Origin: Halictus rubicundus
Taxonomy: Eukaryota > Arthropoda > Insecta > Hymenoptera > Halictidae
Direction: 5' to 3'
Length of the DNA stretch: 64,000 nt
NCBI RefSeq assembly: GCF_050948215.1
Contig: NC_135163.1
Coordinates: forward strand, 124,001-188,000
Shown here piece by piece: positions 43,661-55,900 of the stretch. The notes under the pieces were generated by a model. That model saw only the letters and a list, made by a program, of their open reading frames with translations. It had not been told where the DNA came from and made no database searches. A program made the position numbers and the translations under genes. Position 1 is the stretch's first letter. Each line of letters starts with the position of its first letter.

Positions 43661-45835
43661 ATGGCGGAGCAACACTTTCGCAACGTGGAGGAGGTACTAC
43701 CGAAATTCGACCCGGTATCCAAACAGCTCTCCGTGGACGAATGGATCGAAAAAATCGAGGAATACGGTGATTTATATCAATGGGATGATATAGCGGTAAG
43801 GCATTATGCTCTGTCATCGCTCGCGGGTGTCGCAAAACAATGGAGAGATAGCCTTCCGCGACTGGAACGTACTTGGGCGGAATGGAAGGTCGTATTACGT
43901 CGGGACTTTCCTTGCAAAAGAAGCGCTGTCGAGACGCGAATAGAAGCACAAAATTATAAACAAACGGTCAGCCAAAACGTGATAGAGTATTTTTATGAAA
44001 AACTTGCGAGATGCAACCGCGCGATGATGGCCGATGACGAAACCATTGAATGGATCGTGGCCGGTTTAAACAATCCAAGATACAGAGATTTTTTGGGTCC
44101 TTTGAGCCGTTATAAAAGAACGAGCGAATTATTGCCGGATTTGGAAGCAGGATCTGCGTTCATGCGTGAGAACCCCGTAGCGAGCCAACGTAAGGCACAT
44201 GGCGCGACAATAAGGTCGGCGAGTAATACAAACTGTTTTGTTTGTAAACAGCCAGGTCATCAAGCACGACTATGTCCAAATAGAACGAGAGCTATAACCT
44301 GCTTTAAATGTGGAAACACAGGCCATGTCTCACGTGCCTGCCCCACGACGAATCGGGATGGAAGAAGAAGCGATCAGGCGGTGACATCCACGACTCCAAC
44401 TGAAACGACGAGGATAAGGGCGCGCAGTCAACCCCCTGCCGTGCTGCACATCACGGAGGACACGCACCGGAAATATTATAAGGACGCTCTCATCAACGGC
44501 CACCTTGTAAAATGCTACATCGACTTAGGCAGCAGCGTGGTAGCATTGCGCCGGGATGTTGCTGACGAACTGCAGCTCACGTATCATGAGACGGCACTGG
44601 ATCCCTTCGTCGGATATGGAGCAGGACAGGTACGTCCGATTGGTATATTTACCGCTAATATTAGTATCGATGCCGTAGAGACTCGAGTGACTGTACACGT
44701 GGTGCCAAGCGGTAGTCAGACCATACCGCTCCTCGTTGGGCATCCATACACCGAGGCTGAAGGCGTTGTCATACTCAGCCGGGCGGGCGAGCTGATCATC
44801 GCCCCCTCATTGGACAACGCATACCAGGCAACAGCAGCAACCACGGCTCCGCGTCGGACGACGCTTGTATCAGAAGGACCGTACGTGATTCCACGAAATT
44901 ATCTAGGACACGTGACAGTGCGCAGCCAGTTACCAGCGCAAGACATTTGCGTCGAGGGAGGACTGCGCGCGCAGACTCTCAGCATCCCAAGGTGCATCGT
45001 TTCGACAAACAGTGAAGGACTAGCGGTGCTACCGGTCCTGAATGTTACCGATGCGCCGATCACTGTGCGCGAGGGCGAGACGGTCGCTCGCGGCGAAACG
45101 TGCGAAGAGGGGGAGGGTGACGGCAATCATTCAGGGTTGGCGCAGGAGGTCAATTGCGACGAAGTCACGAGACAAGAAATAGATACGGATGTCCTCGGCG
45201 AAGACACGGAAAAACTCGTAAATATGTTGAACGCGAACCGCGATATTTTTGCGAAGAATTTTAAACAATTAGGAGAAGCTAATTGCACGGCGATGAAAAT
45301 AGAGCTAACGATAGATAAACCAATCGTGTATCGGCCGTACCGTTTATCGTATCACGAACGGAAAAAATTGAGCGATCTAACAAACGAATTAAAGGACGCG
45401 AGCGTGATCGAAGACAGTCAATCTCCGTTTTCGAGCCCCGTACTATTAGTAAAAAAGCGGAATGGAGACGTTCGGATGTGTATCGACTACCGCGCTTTAA
45501 ACAAAATTACATTGAAGGATAAATATCCGTTACCACGTATAGACGACCAAATCGATTTGTTGCGCGGCTATCGATATTATAGTACAATCGATCTGTTCAG
45601 TGGCTATTACCAGATTCCGGTGGAACCGTCGTCACGAGAGAAAACCGCGTTCGTCACGCCGGACGGGCATTTCCAATTTCGCCGTATGCCTTTCGGGTTA
45701 ACCAACGCGCCATCGGTTTTTCAGAGGGCTATCAATACGATTTTAGGATCGCTGCGATTTGATACAGCAATAGCTTACCTCGATGACATTATTATCCCAA
45801 GTGGAGACGTCGAAGAGGGGTTGCAACGATTGTAG
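43661..45835 (+). pseudogene. gypsy gag-protease-RT, terminated by an internal stop
   Basis: From the ATG at 43661 the frame encodes a gag region of about 185 residues (EQHFRNVEEVLPKF, then a capsid-like helical part). Two CCHC knuckles follow: CFVCKQPGHQARLC and CFKCGNTGHVSRAC. The protease-like segment has CYIDLGSSVVAL, where family members usually have D-T/S-G, so its catalytic motif is altered. The RT carries FSSPVLLVKKRNGDVRMCID, MPFGLTNAPSVFQR and AYLDDIIIPS. Translation stops at TAG 45833-45835, within the RT domain and downstream of YLDD. A programmed stop is not expected there, so I read it as a nonsense mutation. The frame stays open upstream of 43661 as far as about 43532, but without an ATG. 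Confidence 0.88.
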
Positions 45836-46993
45836 CACGTCTTTGATCTTTTGCGCGCGAACGGGTTGCGGATTAATTTGAAAAAGTGTCATTATCTAAA
45901 GCGTGAAATAGAATATTTAGGGTTTGACATATCGGTGGGAAAGATTCGACCGGGGAAGCGGAAGATCGAGTGCGTGATTAACTTTCCCGAGCCAAAGAAT
46001 ATTAGAGACGTGCGGGGATTCGCCGGGTTAAGCAGTTATTTTCGCCGGTTTATAAAAAACTTTGCCGTGAGAATGAAGCCCTTAACCGATCTCTTAAAGA
46101 AAAACGTACCGTTTAGTTGGGGGGTGGAACAAAAGAAAGCGTTCGAAGAAATAAAGCAATTGCTTTCTACTAGACCGGTATTAACGATCTATCAGCACGG
46201 TGCAGAAACCGAGGTGCACACTGATGCATGTGCGGCCGGGTTGGGTGGCGTTTTACTACAAAAACAGTCGGATAATACATGGCGACCTGTTAGCTACTTT
46301 AGCCGAAAAACTACTCCTGAGGAGGCGAAATATCATTCGTACGAACTCGAGGCTTTGGCGATCGTATGTGCGCTCGAAAAATTTCGCGTGTACCTCATAG
46401 GTATACACTTTGTAATCCGAACCGACTGTAATAGCCTGAAAATGTTAGCGGACAAACGCGATTTGAATCCCAGGATTGGGAGATGGTTCGTACGGCTCTC
46501 AGAATTCGATTACACGCTACAGTATCATACGGGTAAACAAAATCAGGTAGCGGACGCGTTAAGTAGGAATCCGGCCGGAGAAGCCGAGGATACGACAGTG
46601 GTAGGACTTCCGATATTAGGGGTACACATGACGACTGATTGGATAGCGGCGATGCAGAGGAGTGATGCGGAAATTCTGCGAGTACGAGATGCGTTAGAGA
46701 GTGGTGATACGAATGCACACGCAAAGTTTACAATGTACAACGCGAGAGTATATAAGATAACGAAGGGAAGATGGCGATTATATGTCCCGGCAGACTTAAA
46801 ATATGAAATAGTAGCGGAAGCGCACCAATCATTGGCGCACTTAGGTATCGACAAAACCCTCGCGAAACTGAAGCAAGAATATTATTTTCCTAAAATGCGT
46901 GAATTCGTCGCAAAGTACGTGAATCGATGTATAGCGTGCCTTTATTATAAACGCCGCCCGGGAAAAACCAGGGTTCTTACACCCGTTGGATAA
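45836..46993 (+). pseudogene. gypsy RT thumb, RNase H and integrase zinc domain (continuation)
   Basis: The same frame as the upstream part resumes immediately after the TAG. It contains KKCHYLKREIEYLGFDIS, GFAGLSSYFRRFIKNFA and the RNase H core TDACAAGLGGVLLQ with YELEALAIV and ADALSRN. An HHCC-type integrase zinc domain follows (HQSLAHLGIDKTL ... CIACLYYKRRPGK). The frame is lost just after this point, near 46972-46993, by what looks like a one-base gain relative to the next frame. Confidence 0.85.
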
Positions 46994-47762
46994 GGGTGAC
47001 AGGCCATTTCAAAGCGTTCATGTAGACCATCTAGGACCATTACCTGCTACCGAAAGGGATAAGAAGTATGTAGCAGCGGCGGTATGTGGATTCAGCAAAT
47101 ACGTAGTTCTAAAAGCGGTAGAGGATGTAGGCGCGGCTAGCACAATAAGATTCGTGATAGAATTTATGTCGCATTACGGAAAGCCCATGCGTATTATAAC
47201 GGATCGCGGAACAGCCTTCACAGCAAAAAGTTTTGCCGCATTTTGTAGCGAACATGATGTACAACACGTTAAAATTGCAACCGGCACTCCACGAGCAAAT
47301 GGACAGATAGAAAAGATAAACAATGTGATACTAAATTGCCTAGCTACTTCGACGCGCACGATAACCTGTGAAGACTGGGACGAAAAACTGTACGAAGTGC
47401 AGTGGGCGATCAACAGTAGCTATCATAGAGTCACACGTCGAACACCCCACGAGATTGTTTTCAATTATAAAATCAGCGGATGGCGCGAAAATCCATTAAC
47501 GATAGAAATTAGGCAAATAAATGACGAATTAGGAACCGAGGAGGAAAAGCGCGACGTTTCAGAGCTGTTACGCGAAAACGAGGGAGCGATGAAACGGCAG
47601 TATGATAAAAACCGCAAAGAAGCAAAAATTTATAGCAAGGGCGATATCGTACTGGTCAGAAGCGAAATTCCCGCAACGGGAGAAAGTCGAAAACTGGCGC
47701 CGAAATATCGCGGCCCATACGAAATTGCCGAAGTCCTAGACAAAGATAGATATTATATATAG
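46986..47762 (+). pseudogene. gypsy integrase catalytic core and C-terminal domain, frameshifted
   Basis: The frame opens at DKGDRPFQSVHVDHLGP and contains the D-D-E residues in VHVDHLGP, ITDRGTAFTAKSF and RANGQIEKINN. A basic C-terminal region follows with KYRGPYEIAEVL. It ends at 47760-47762 in a TA-dinucleotide run. Beyond this, coding-like sequence continues in another frame (QQSQRVYSNVVSVDRLKY near 47781-47835), so a small indel in the TA run is likely. Integrase would insert the cDNA copy; here it could be made only as a truncated product. Confidence 0.85.
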
Positions 47763-48012
47763 TACGAGACATCGAAGGCGAACAGCAAAGTCAACGTGTT
47801 TACTCGAATGTAGTCTCAGTCGACCGATTAAAATATGTATCATCCGCGCACGAATATTCGGATCGAGTCGTCACGCGAGCACGAGGCAGCTGTGCAAGTA
47901 ACGCAGCTAAAGATGTACAGAACGACTGTGTAAAACCTCGTATTGCGTTAAACAATTAGAAGGAGTTCATAACTTCGACGAGGTCGTCGAAGATGTCAGG
48001 AAGGGCCGAAAC

Positions 48013-48294
48013 TGTAGTGACTGTGTGTGAGAGAGAAAGAGAGAGAATGTGCGTAACGACGAATGAGTGATCGAATGTATCTGAAACGGAGCGAATGATA
48101 GGTCGGATGAGGAAAGAGTGAGAGGGAATGAGTGAGAGACAAACAAGAACGATCGGTAACAGAAACGTATTTAGGCAGAGGTACTCGGGCGAGCGAAGAG
48201 AGATATATTCGAGATATTCGAGCGGGCGAGCGGAGAAGTACGAGTGAGCGAACGGAGAGTTTAAATAAATCTGTAAGCATAAAAACTTACAACA
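48013..48294 (+). repeat. 3' LTR of gypsy element
   Basis: 282 bp with the same sequence as 43110-43391 as far as can be judged by eye. It is followed by the CAAT duplication and by the 3' end of a tRNA-like repeat in reverse orientation. Confidence 0.92.
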
Positions 48295-48550
48295 CAATGA
48301 TAAAACATAATAAAATTTTTTAAAAATGCGTTAGTCGTCAGGATTTGAACACTGGAACATATTTGCTATGTCTGTATTTCTATCGATATCTGCATTCCTA
48401 TGTAAGAAATGATTTTTTGCTTTTCCATCAATGATATTATTTCTTAACTTATTCAGTGATATTACTTATTAGAAGATCAATGATATTACTTCTTAACTTA
48501 CACCGGATTATATCCCGCTTTGTATTAAACAATTTTTGGATATTATTCCG

Positions 48551-48996
48551 AAAGGCACCGATGGCCGATTGAGATGAAACTTGGTGGGTATGTAAAACTC
48601 AACATTCTGAACAACTTTTTCCTATACATGTAACCGCGGCTCGGCCATAGTTTCGGAGATATTCCTATACGTGCACGTCCGAGGCGTGCGTATCACATTT
48701 CTAGCGGAAAAAACATAAACAGATCATTGTGTCGATTCCGTCCCCTCAACGGCCTAACCCCAACAAACTTGAATTATACCTCCGGCTGTACTTCCGAAAA
48801 GCACCGGGGAAACACAATACGCACGTCTCGGACGTACACGTATAGGCAAAATTCAATGTAGTAGTAGCTGCAGTTTTCCGCGAATATCTCCGAAACTATG
48901 GCTGAGCCGCGGTTACATGTACAGGAAAAAGTTATTCAGAATGTTGAGTTTTACATACTCACCAAGTTTCATCTCGATCGGCCACAGGTGCCTTTT
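48551..48996. repeat. Foldback element within R copy 5, both arms present
   Basis: The ~115-bp arms (from AAAGGCACCGATGGCCGAT; inverse ends GGTGCCTTTT) both include ATGTAACCGCGGCTCGGCC-type sequence. Inside is a second inverted pair around ACGTGCACGTCCGAGGCGTG (48670-48690) and 48820-48840. Confidence 0.7.
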
Positions 48997-50112
48997 GGAA
49001 GGACAGCCCACCTGTTATCTAAACATTCTTTTAAAGTCCTTTTTCACAGTCGCAGAGGAAGAAACGCTCTGTATTTTGGAATTCAAGTAATTGTAGACAC
49101 TTGTATGATTCTGTTATATATACTACTTTGACAAAATTAGAAAATAAAAATTATGTGGCGTGTGTAATACCGTAAAAAGCAGTTTCAGATGAATGATAAT
49201 GTGTTCAGGAACTGTTACAGAAATATGTAAGATCACCCTGTCGATGAAGTATCGAATGCGGTTTATGACACGAGCGACTGGAATCCACCTCTTTTGAGGA
49301 GTTTAGTATACACTGCATGTCTAGCCTTCCTTTAATTAGTTTTGGAGGCAGGTCTCTGGAAGTTGTGGATGCATTCGTTTGTATGGTCTGGCTTGCGACT
49401 CAATAGGGATTGTTAGCGTACCATAAAACTCCAGGTGTGACACAGAACACAGGTAGGTGTGCTGGGCGCTACGTCACCAACGCACTAAAGGACTGAAATG
49501 AAGGAAACACTTTTGTTTTTTCAATGATCGTCGCAAAAAATTGTTCTTCCTTGAATATGGATGGTACCATGGTATTGGGTTGTTAAGGGGTGTTAAACAG
49601 AGCTGCAATGCAGCCCATAAAAAATTAGTAGAACGGTGAAATAAAGAGTAAACTAGAATGTTTTCGAGTGAAATTGTTTAAAAATAGTTCTAATATGTTT
49701 TTAAAGTCATCTAGTGAAAATCTTATGGTGCTGAGGTGGAAAAAATATTTATTCATGAAAGAAAATTTTTTTCAATTATTGATAACAGTAGCTAAATATA
49801 TGAAAAAATTTAAGATAGTGTTGATGACAATAGCTCATTATTAAATTAATTTTCAGGGTGGTCGCTTTTAAACTTCGATATGAAATCTGTATTTGTTCGA
49901 ATTTTTCCGGGTTTTCCATTTTTTACAACTAGAGTTTGCAACTACAAAATTGGAAAGAAATAAAATACGTATCATTACAATTAATATTATTCTTAATTTA
50001 TATTAATTAGAGATTTTGTACCCAAGATTTACATGTTAGTTACATATTTCATATACAACAATTAAGCTGTACGTTCTAATCCTGGTTAAAAAAATAATGT
50101 GCGTTCGGTTTT

Positions 50113-50352
50113 ATGCTAAAAGACGACACGGTTATGTTCCAGGAAAGACGACACGGTTCTGTTCCAGGAAAGACGACACGGTTCTGTGTCATGCTAAAAG
50201 ACGACACGGTTCTGTTCCAGGAAAGACGACACGGTTCTGTTCCAGGAAAGACGACACGGTTCTGTGTCATGCTAAAAGACGACACGGTTCTGTTCCAGGA
50301 AAGACGACACGGTTCTGTTCCAGGAAAGACGACACGGTTCTGTGCCATGCTA
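50113..50352 (+). repeat. Minisatellite of family R copy 5
   Basis: About nine ~24-base units with GACGACACGGTTCTGT, in a regular higher-order pattern: two CCAGGAA-linked units followed by one ATGCTAAAA-linked unit, repeated three times. Open frames on both strands result from the unit length. Confidence 0.9.
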
Positions 50353-50432
50353 AAGCGGCGATGTCACGAAAGTGGGAACGCCGAAACCCCGGGCGTGAGC
50401 ACTCTCCTATCCTCTCTGGTTCTGGATGATAC

Positions 50433-51214
50433 TGTTGCGTCGCAGTGTGGTGGAATAGGGACTTTTGTTGTGGGTTCGAGTGCCCGTGGAGCGCTGAAGC
50501 GCTCTGCTCGTGGAGGTTCACAACTTAGTACACAGAGTAAATGGCGAGAATTGTTAAAGATTTTATTGGTAGTTCTTTGGGATGTAACTCCCTCGGTTCT
50601 ACAATGAGTTCTGTCTCATCCTGGAGCTTCAAATCCTTTTCCTGCTTCTTCCTTCTCGTCTCGCTTCCTTAGCCAATAGGAAAATTAGGATCTTCTGGCT
50701 AGGCGTTGATTCGTCGGATCACTCGTCTTCCGGTTGCTGCTTGATGGTGATTGGTAGTGGATGGATCTTAATAGCGCACGCACGGGAGTGGGGTACGCAT
50801 GAGGGTGAAGCCCCGCCAAAACGAGGGACGTGGGGCCATGTGGGACCGAACAAGAGAGAGGTCCGAGGGAGTTCCAAGAGGTCCTTGACTGAGAATTTAT
50901 GACCTCTTGTCCTCTGATTCCGGACTTCGACTATCCCTAATTTATGTAGAATTAGAGAAGCTACTCTAAGAGGCTGCGTGACTTTCTCTAAATTCCGCAA
51001 TTAGTCTCGCCGACTCGAATTTCGTCAAGGATCTCTATGGAACTCTCCCGGTCTTTCTTTACCTACTCTAAACTATCGCGCCCAAATAACATACGTATGT
51101 ATGAAATACGCGATTACATCTTATATCAGCTTATATTTAAATTTGCCTCTCCGCGCCATTAATCGATACTATATATATCTAGCTATGTTCGCGTGGTCAA
51201 CTGGCCACGCTACA
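50433..51214 (-). repeat. Solo LTR, copy 2
   Basis: On the minus strand it starts TGTAGCGTGGCC at 51214 and ends GCGACGCAACA at 50433, matching 3863-4634 in both boundaries. The flanks GATAC|...|ATACGG give a 4-bp ATAC target duplication, as expected for a solo LTR left by recombination between two LTRs. The open frame at 50719-51000 is shared with the other LTR and is not a gene. Confidence 0.8.
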
Positions 51215-51530
51215 ATACGGTAGGATGTGACATGGAATGGTACGGGGGCTCTAGAGCCCCCCGAGCGTGAGACAGAAAAATACATTGGGTGATTGGTCTA
51301 CTCCTATACCTCGTCTGTGATATGATCTAAGGGATAAGTAAGGTTAACAACTTCGTGCTTAGATGACGCAGCTATCGCACAAATTACGAGAAGAATTTTC
51401 AATCTATGTATTGTTCATTCAAATTGTCAGCTGACTTTTGATCACTTCTGATTGAGCAGAAATCAGCAGAAATTCAGTACATCTGTTTTTGACTACCTTT
51501 TTTTAGTGAAATTTGTCACTGCTATTGAAA

Positions 51531-52903
51531 ATGACTTTTATCAGAGACAGCAGCAGTGTTCTTTTGGTCCTAGATCATGAAATTTCAGAAAATAATGTTA
51601 CAGATTTTATAACAGAAATAAAGAAACCATTGTGCAATGCTAAGCAATTGACAATTGCGCCAATAAACGCATTAGATGCACGTAAGTACTTAACACTTTA
51701 CCTATTTAATTAATAGTCCTTTGGAAATTAAAAATAGATAATTTAGGTTTTTTTAACGAATGGTGACAGCAATTTTATTCGTAAACCAATAAGCTATGTT
51801 GAGTAATATAATCTTAATAACCTCTTTGGAGATTACTATTTAAATGAAAATGATGAAGCTTCTTTTAAATATAGCACAGTTATTAGAAGGGCTATTTATA
51901 TGTTTCTGGCAGCAAATGTGTTAAAATAGAAGTATAAAGGTAAATTTTTAAACCATGTGTGTATTTGTGTGTTCAATATATTTAACACATGTACATTTGT
52001 TACAGGTCTTACCAATGTACCTTGCTATGATACGATTATTTTTGTTTTCAAGCAATCATGTCCTAATTATGATACATATTTGGATGATTGTATGAAGGTA
52101 ATGAAACCAGCTGGTATACTAATTATTTATGAGTCATTCGAAGAAAAAAAGGATGTACAATCTGTGTATGACAGAAGAATATCAAATTTAAAATTAGCTG
52201 GCTTTAAAGTCAAATCGCCTGGGGATATAAATACCGAATTAAAGAATTTATTGCTCGAAGTATACAAAGACATGGATAATGTGTATGAAATAGTAGCAGA
52301 AAAACCCTCATTTGAGGTAAGATATTCCATTATTTATCTGTTAATTGTTACAATTAAAATACTCTATTCGATACGTTTTAAATTTATTTAGATTGGTTCT
52401 AGTGTGTCCCTTAGTTTTGGACAAGCAAAACCCAATGTCTGGAAATTAGATAGCGATGCTGAAGACGAATTAATCAACGAGGATGATCTTCTAGATGAAA
52501 CGGATATATTAAAACCCGAAACTTCAAGTTTAAAAGGTAGACATCAAAATATTTATACAATCTTTGTACAGGTATATTAATCGTGATTTTGTTCCAGTTT
52601 GCAGTACAACAGGCAAACGAAAAGCATGTAAAGATTGCTCGTGTGGACTAGCTGAGGAACTAAGTGGAAAAACTGTGGAAGAGAAAACTGTAAAGTCTTC
52701 CTGTGGAAATGTATGCAATATCGAACTCATATTTTTATTATAAAGATGAAAAAGTAAACAGAAAATTGAAAACAATTTCATATATTTTACAGTGTTACCT
52801 GGGTGATGCATTCAGATGTGCCAGTTGTCCCTATCTAGGTATGCCTGCATTTAAACCTGGTGAAAAAATCGTATTACCTGAAAGTCAATTGAAAGTGGAG
52901 TAG
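51531..52903 (+). CDS. CIAPIN1: Anamorsin (CIAPIN1/Dre2), cytosolic Fe-S assembly protein
   Basis: Anamorsin receives electrons from the NDOR1 diflavin reductase in early cytosolic iron-sulphur cluster assembly. Five exons, 51531-51681, 52006-52316, 52392-52536, 52598-52710 and 52793-52903, join in phase to 276 residues. The N-terminal domain is methyltransferase-like ([28 protein letters not shown]). A linker ([16 protein letters not shown] acidic sequence) follows. The first cluster motif is [15 protein letters not shown] (C-x8-C-x2-C-x-C). The second is [21 protein letters not shown] (twin CX2C), split by the last intron. Both Fe-S motifs are intact. AATAAA lies at 53107-53112. The ATG chosen is the first in the exon; an in-frame upstream extension to 51513 has no ATG support. 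Confidence 0.96.
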
Positions 52904-55900
52904 CGAAGAAATTGTAAGTCAGATGAAGATTTTTTCCTGTTTGCATGCAAGTGTTCTAATAATAATTTGATTATTAATATGTTCTATTACAGTGATTCTA
53001 CTTAATATAAAATAATTTTGTTACTTTATCGTTGGTAGAACTAAGAAATGATTCTACTTAACATATAGAAGTTTAAATAATGTATTTCTGTAATTAATAT
53101 TTGCAAAATAAATACTAGTATTTCATTAAATTTATTTTCATCTGTATACAATGATGTTCAATTTCTTGATTGTAATAAAATGATACAAAACATTTCAGGT
53201 GTAAAGTAGATACTTTGAGCGCATCAGTGAAAAACATCTTATTTTCGGGACTTGAAAAGTCATTGAAATTGAAAGTACTATAATGTTGTGAAGAAATATT
53301 GACAAATTATCGGTATATTTGTACAGTACGTAGTATAGGGGCAGTCAAATAATTGAAATTTCTGTTAAGTATCAACTGTATATTTAAGTACAAACACAAG
53401 GAAAATAAAGTACATATATTAGCATTTTCCTGTTTGTGAACTATCCAAAAAACTCCTTCATACCAGGGAATACAAATATTTCACTAATAAAGTCACTATC
53501 CCGTCTCTGGGGATGAGTGCACGCGAAATGCTTATATTCCAAATATAATATTTAACATACATCACTTGTATCATTCTACTCGAACATATTACGGAATTTA
53601 ACAAATCATACAAACATCTTATATATAAAACTCTGTACTAAAGTCTAAAAGCAAAGATCACCATGTTCCAAAAGTCAATAATGTTTTTTCTTGGTTAAAA
53701 TAATTTTCAACGTACACAGGAACAAAATGTAATTGTCATGTACTTAGCTTGCTTTGCCTTTCTGACAATAGGAACGTTATTTCATCGGACTAACATGTTG
53801 AAAACGAAAGATGAGGAAATTCAATAGTTCATAATTTTTTCTTTTGATGAAATAATGAATTGTTTGTCTGTCAAAAAGAAAAATATAGTACCTACAACAA
53901 ATTGTTTGTCGTGTTTATTCACTGTATCTTTCATTCAGAGCATTAACGACGCTTTTACTATTAATATACAATGATGTATAAATTTTATTTGTAAAACTAT
54001 TCTGAAATAATTATTTCAAATGAACAACAATTATACTACAGTTAAAGTTAATAATTTTACGTCTGACTTTGGTACAAATTTAGGTTTAGGGTTTAAGTAG
54101 CTGGATGTAGTTATCAGCCACCTGTTAATAGTGAACGATTATCTAGTTTAGAACATAAAGAGAGCAGTAGAAAGTACAGTTTGACATATAAGTATTGGAA
54201 GAAGTAGTTATACAACAAAATGTAATATGACCGTTTTGCAATAAGACTCATCAATTATTGTTCTTTAGAAGCTGTTTCTGCATAAATATGTAATTGTTTA
54301 TGTTATACACAGAAAATTAAGAAATTACTAGGAATCAATCCAATCTGCAAGAAACTTTGTCGTATGTACTTTCTAGATGTACGAGTGTTTGCTATAAACT
54401 TAAATGATGTTATCATTATCTTGAGTTATAAATATCTGTTTCTCAGAAGTTTATAATTTATATGTACTGCGGATTTTCATGAGTAGCAATGAATTTTTTT
54501 CTACATTCAAGAGCTGCAATGTCGCTTCATCTTGTAAGCGCACATCCCTGTATGAATATACAAAATAACACTGTACAAGATTTATACAAATAGCTGCAGA
54601 TCCTTTGTAAATAATGTTACTTATATTAAGTTGAATACGAAGGCTGATTTTTCAAGTTGGCCTAAAAAATATTTTTGTGATCATGTATGTAAGATATTTA
54701 AAATGATATTTCAAGCAAATTACGTATCGGTATATTCAATTTTATATAATATAGAATTCGACCCAATACATAATAAAGTACAAGAACAAATGCAAATGTA
54801 CTCAATGAAATAGGAAGAGTAATAAAATAAACATTTATCTCTGTGGCAATGTAATTATTCACAATTTATCATGTGAATTATTAAGCTCGATGAATCTTAA
54901 TAAAAAATCTCCAATTGTTTTGTACAAACAAAATAATGTTCATTAGAATCTCGTGAATCTCTACAACCCTCTAGGAATGTACTCAATAGTACGTTGAGCA
55001 ATTATTAGAAGTCTAGCAATTAAGGCAGCTTTTTTCATGTATCCGTCTATTGTAATCAGTTTTAACTTTTGGTGCAATCTTCTTTAAAACGCGTTTCATT
55101 ACTGTTGAAACATTTATCAGATGAAAGTGGATGTTATAAACAGAAATAGTTAAGAGAATTAGAATGTATACATTCAATATGTAAGAATTCTCTATGCCTC
55201 ATGATGAGACTCATCATACCCCTATTACTTGTTCACTCCATTAGAAGTGTAGTGGAACTCAATTGTTTTGCTCTCCTATGAAAAAATATAACAATCACAT
55301 ATCTTTCAGAAAAAAAAGATTGAATTCTCTTGAATAACTATTTGAAATAATCCTTATATCAACACAGCCTTATACATCATATGAAATAATGAAGTCTTCA
55401 AGAAGACCTTTGGTTTTCATTTGCTGACTGTATCATTGTTCCGTAGTGTTTGCAAAAATGATCACTAAATTCTACAATACTACGGTATGCTGTGTTATGT
55501 ACAAACGTGACGTTCTGCGAGGTTAAAATTTCTACGAACTTCATATGAAATCCGCAAAAACTTCGGTAATTAACACATTGAATTAATAGTTTATGCTACC
55601 ATGACAACCTTTCCATATTATTAAGCAAACAATTTTTATCTTCTTTCTTAATACCCTTCCTTTCCGGCACAGCAGTACTTAAGTTTGGTTCGAAACACGG
55701 CTGTAAAAGAACAAAATTTCGAATAGATATTCAATAAATTCGACTTCCAAACATTTTTAACAATGTAAAAAGCATAATCTAATAAATTACAATAAATTCC
55801 CCATATGTAATAAGATATTAATGCTCTCCTTTCATTAGTTTCATATGTTAGTTTAATTATAGGAATGTTAATAAAAAAATGAGACGATATAAATTGAGAA

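Larger units (their letters stand above)
43110..48294 (+). mobile_element. Ty3/gypsy LTR retrotransposon, complete but coding-defective
   Basis: Two 282-bp LTRs (43110-43391 and 48013-48294) start TGTAGTGACTG, end CTTACAACA and appear identical throughout. CAAT at 43106-43109 and 48295-48298 is a 4-bp target duplication. Internally there is one gag-pol frame in the order gag, protease, RT, RNase H, integrase, which is the Ty3/gypsy order. No envelope gene follows. Three lesions interrupt pol (45833, about 46972 and about 47752). The primer-binding site after 43391 was not recognised. Confidence 0.93.
48299..50432 (+). repeat. Family R repeat, copy 5 (long form)
   Basis: The best preserved long copy: a tRNA-like segment (inverted box B near 48335), the foldback 48551-48996 with both arms, the body, the minisatellite 50113-50352 and the tail ending GGATGATAC next to the solo LTR. 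It matches 1885-3862 almost throughout, and the long minisatellite has about nine GACACGG units. Confidence 0.75.

Noticed and set aside
43029..43949. 306-codon antisense frame through the gypsy 5' LTR
   Set aside because: It is created by the GAGA/TCTC bias of the LTR and antisense gag; the same peptide appears in the 3' LTR and no domain is recognisable.
50097..50607. Repetitive minisatellite arrays with long open frames on both strands
   Set aside because: The frames follow from a ~24-base unit without stops. There is no conserved start, and units vary between copies. Direct tandem units without unique spacers also rule out a CRISPR array.
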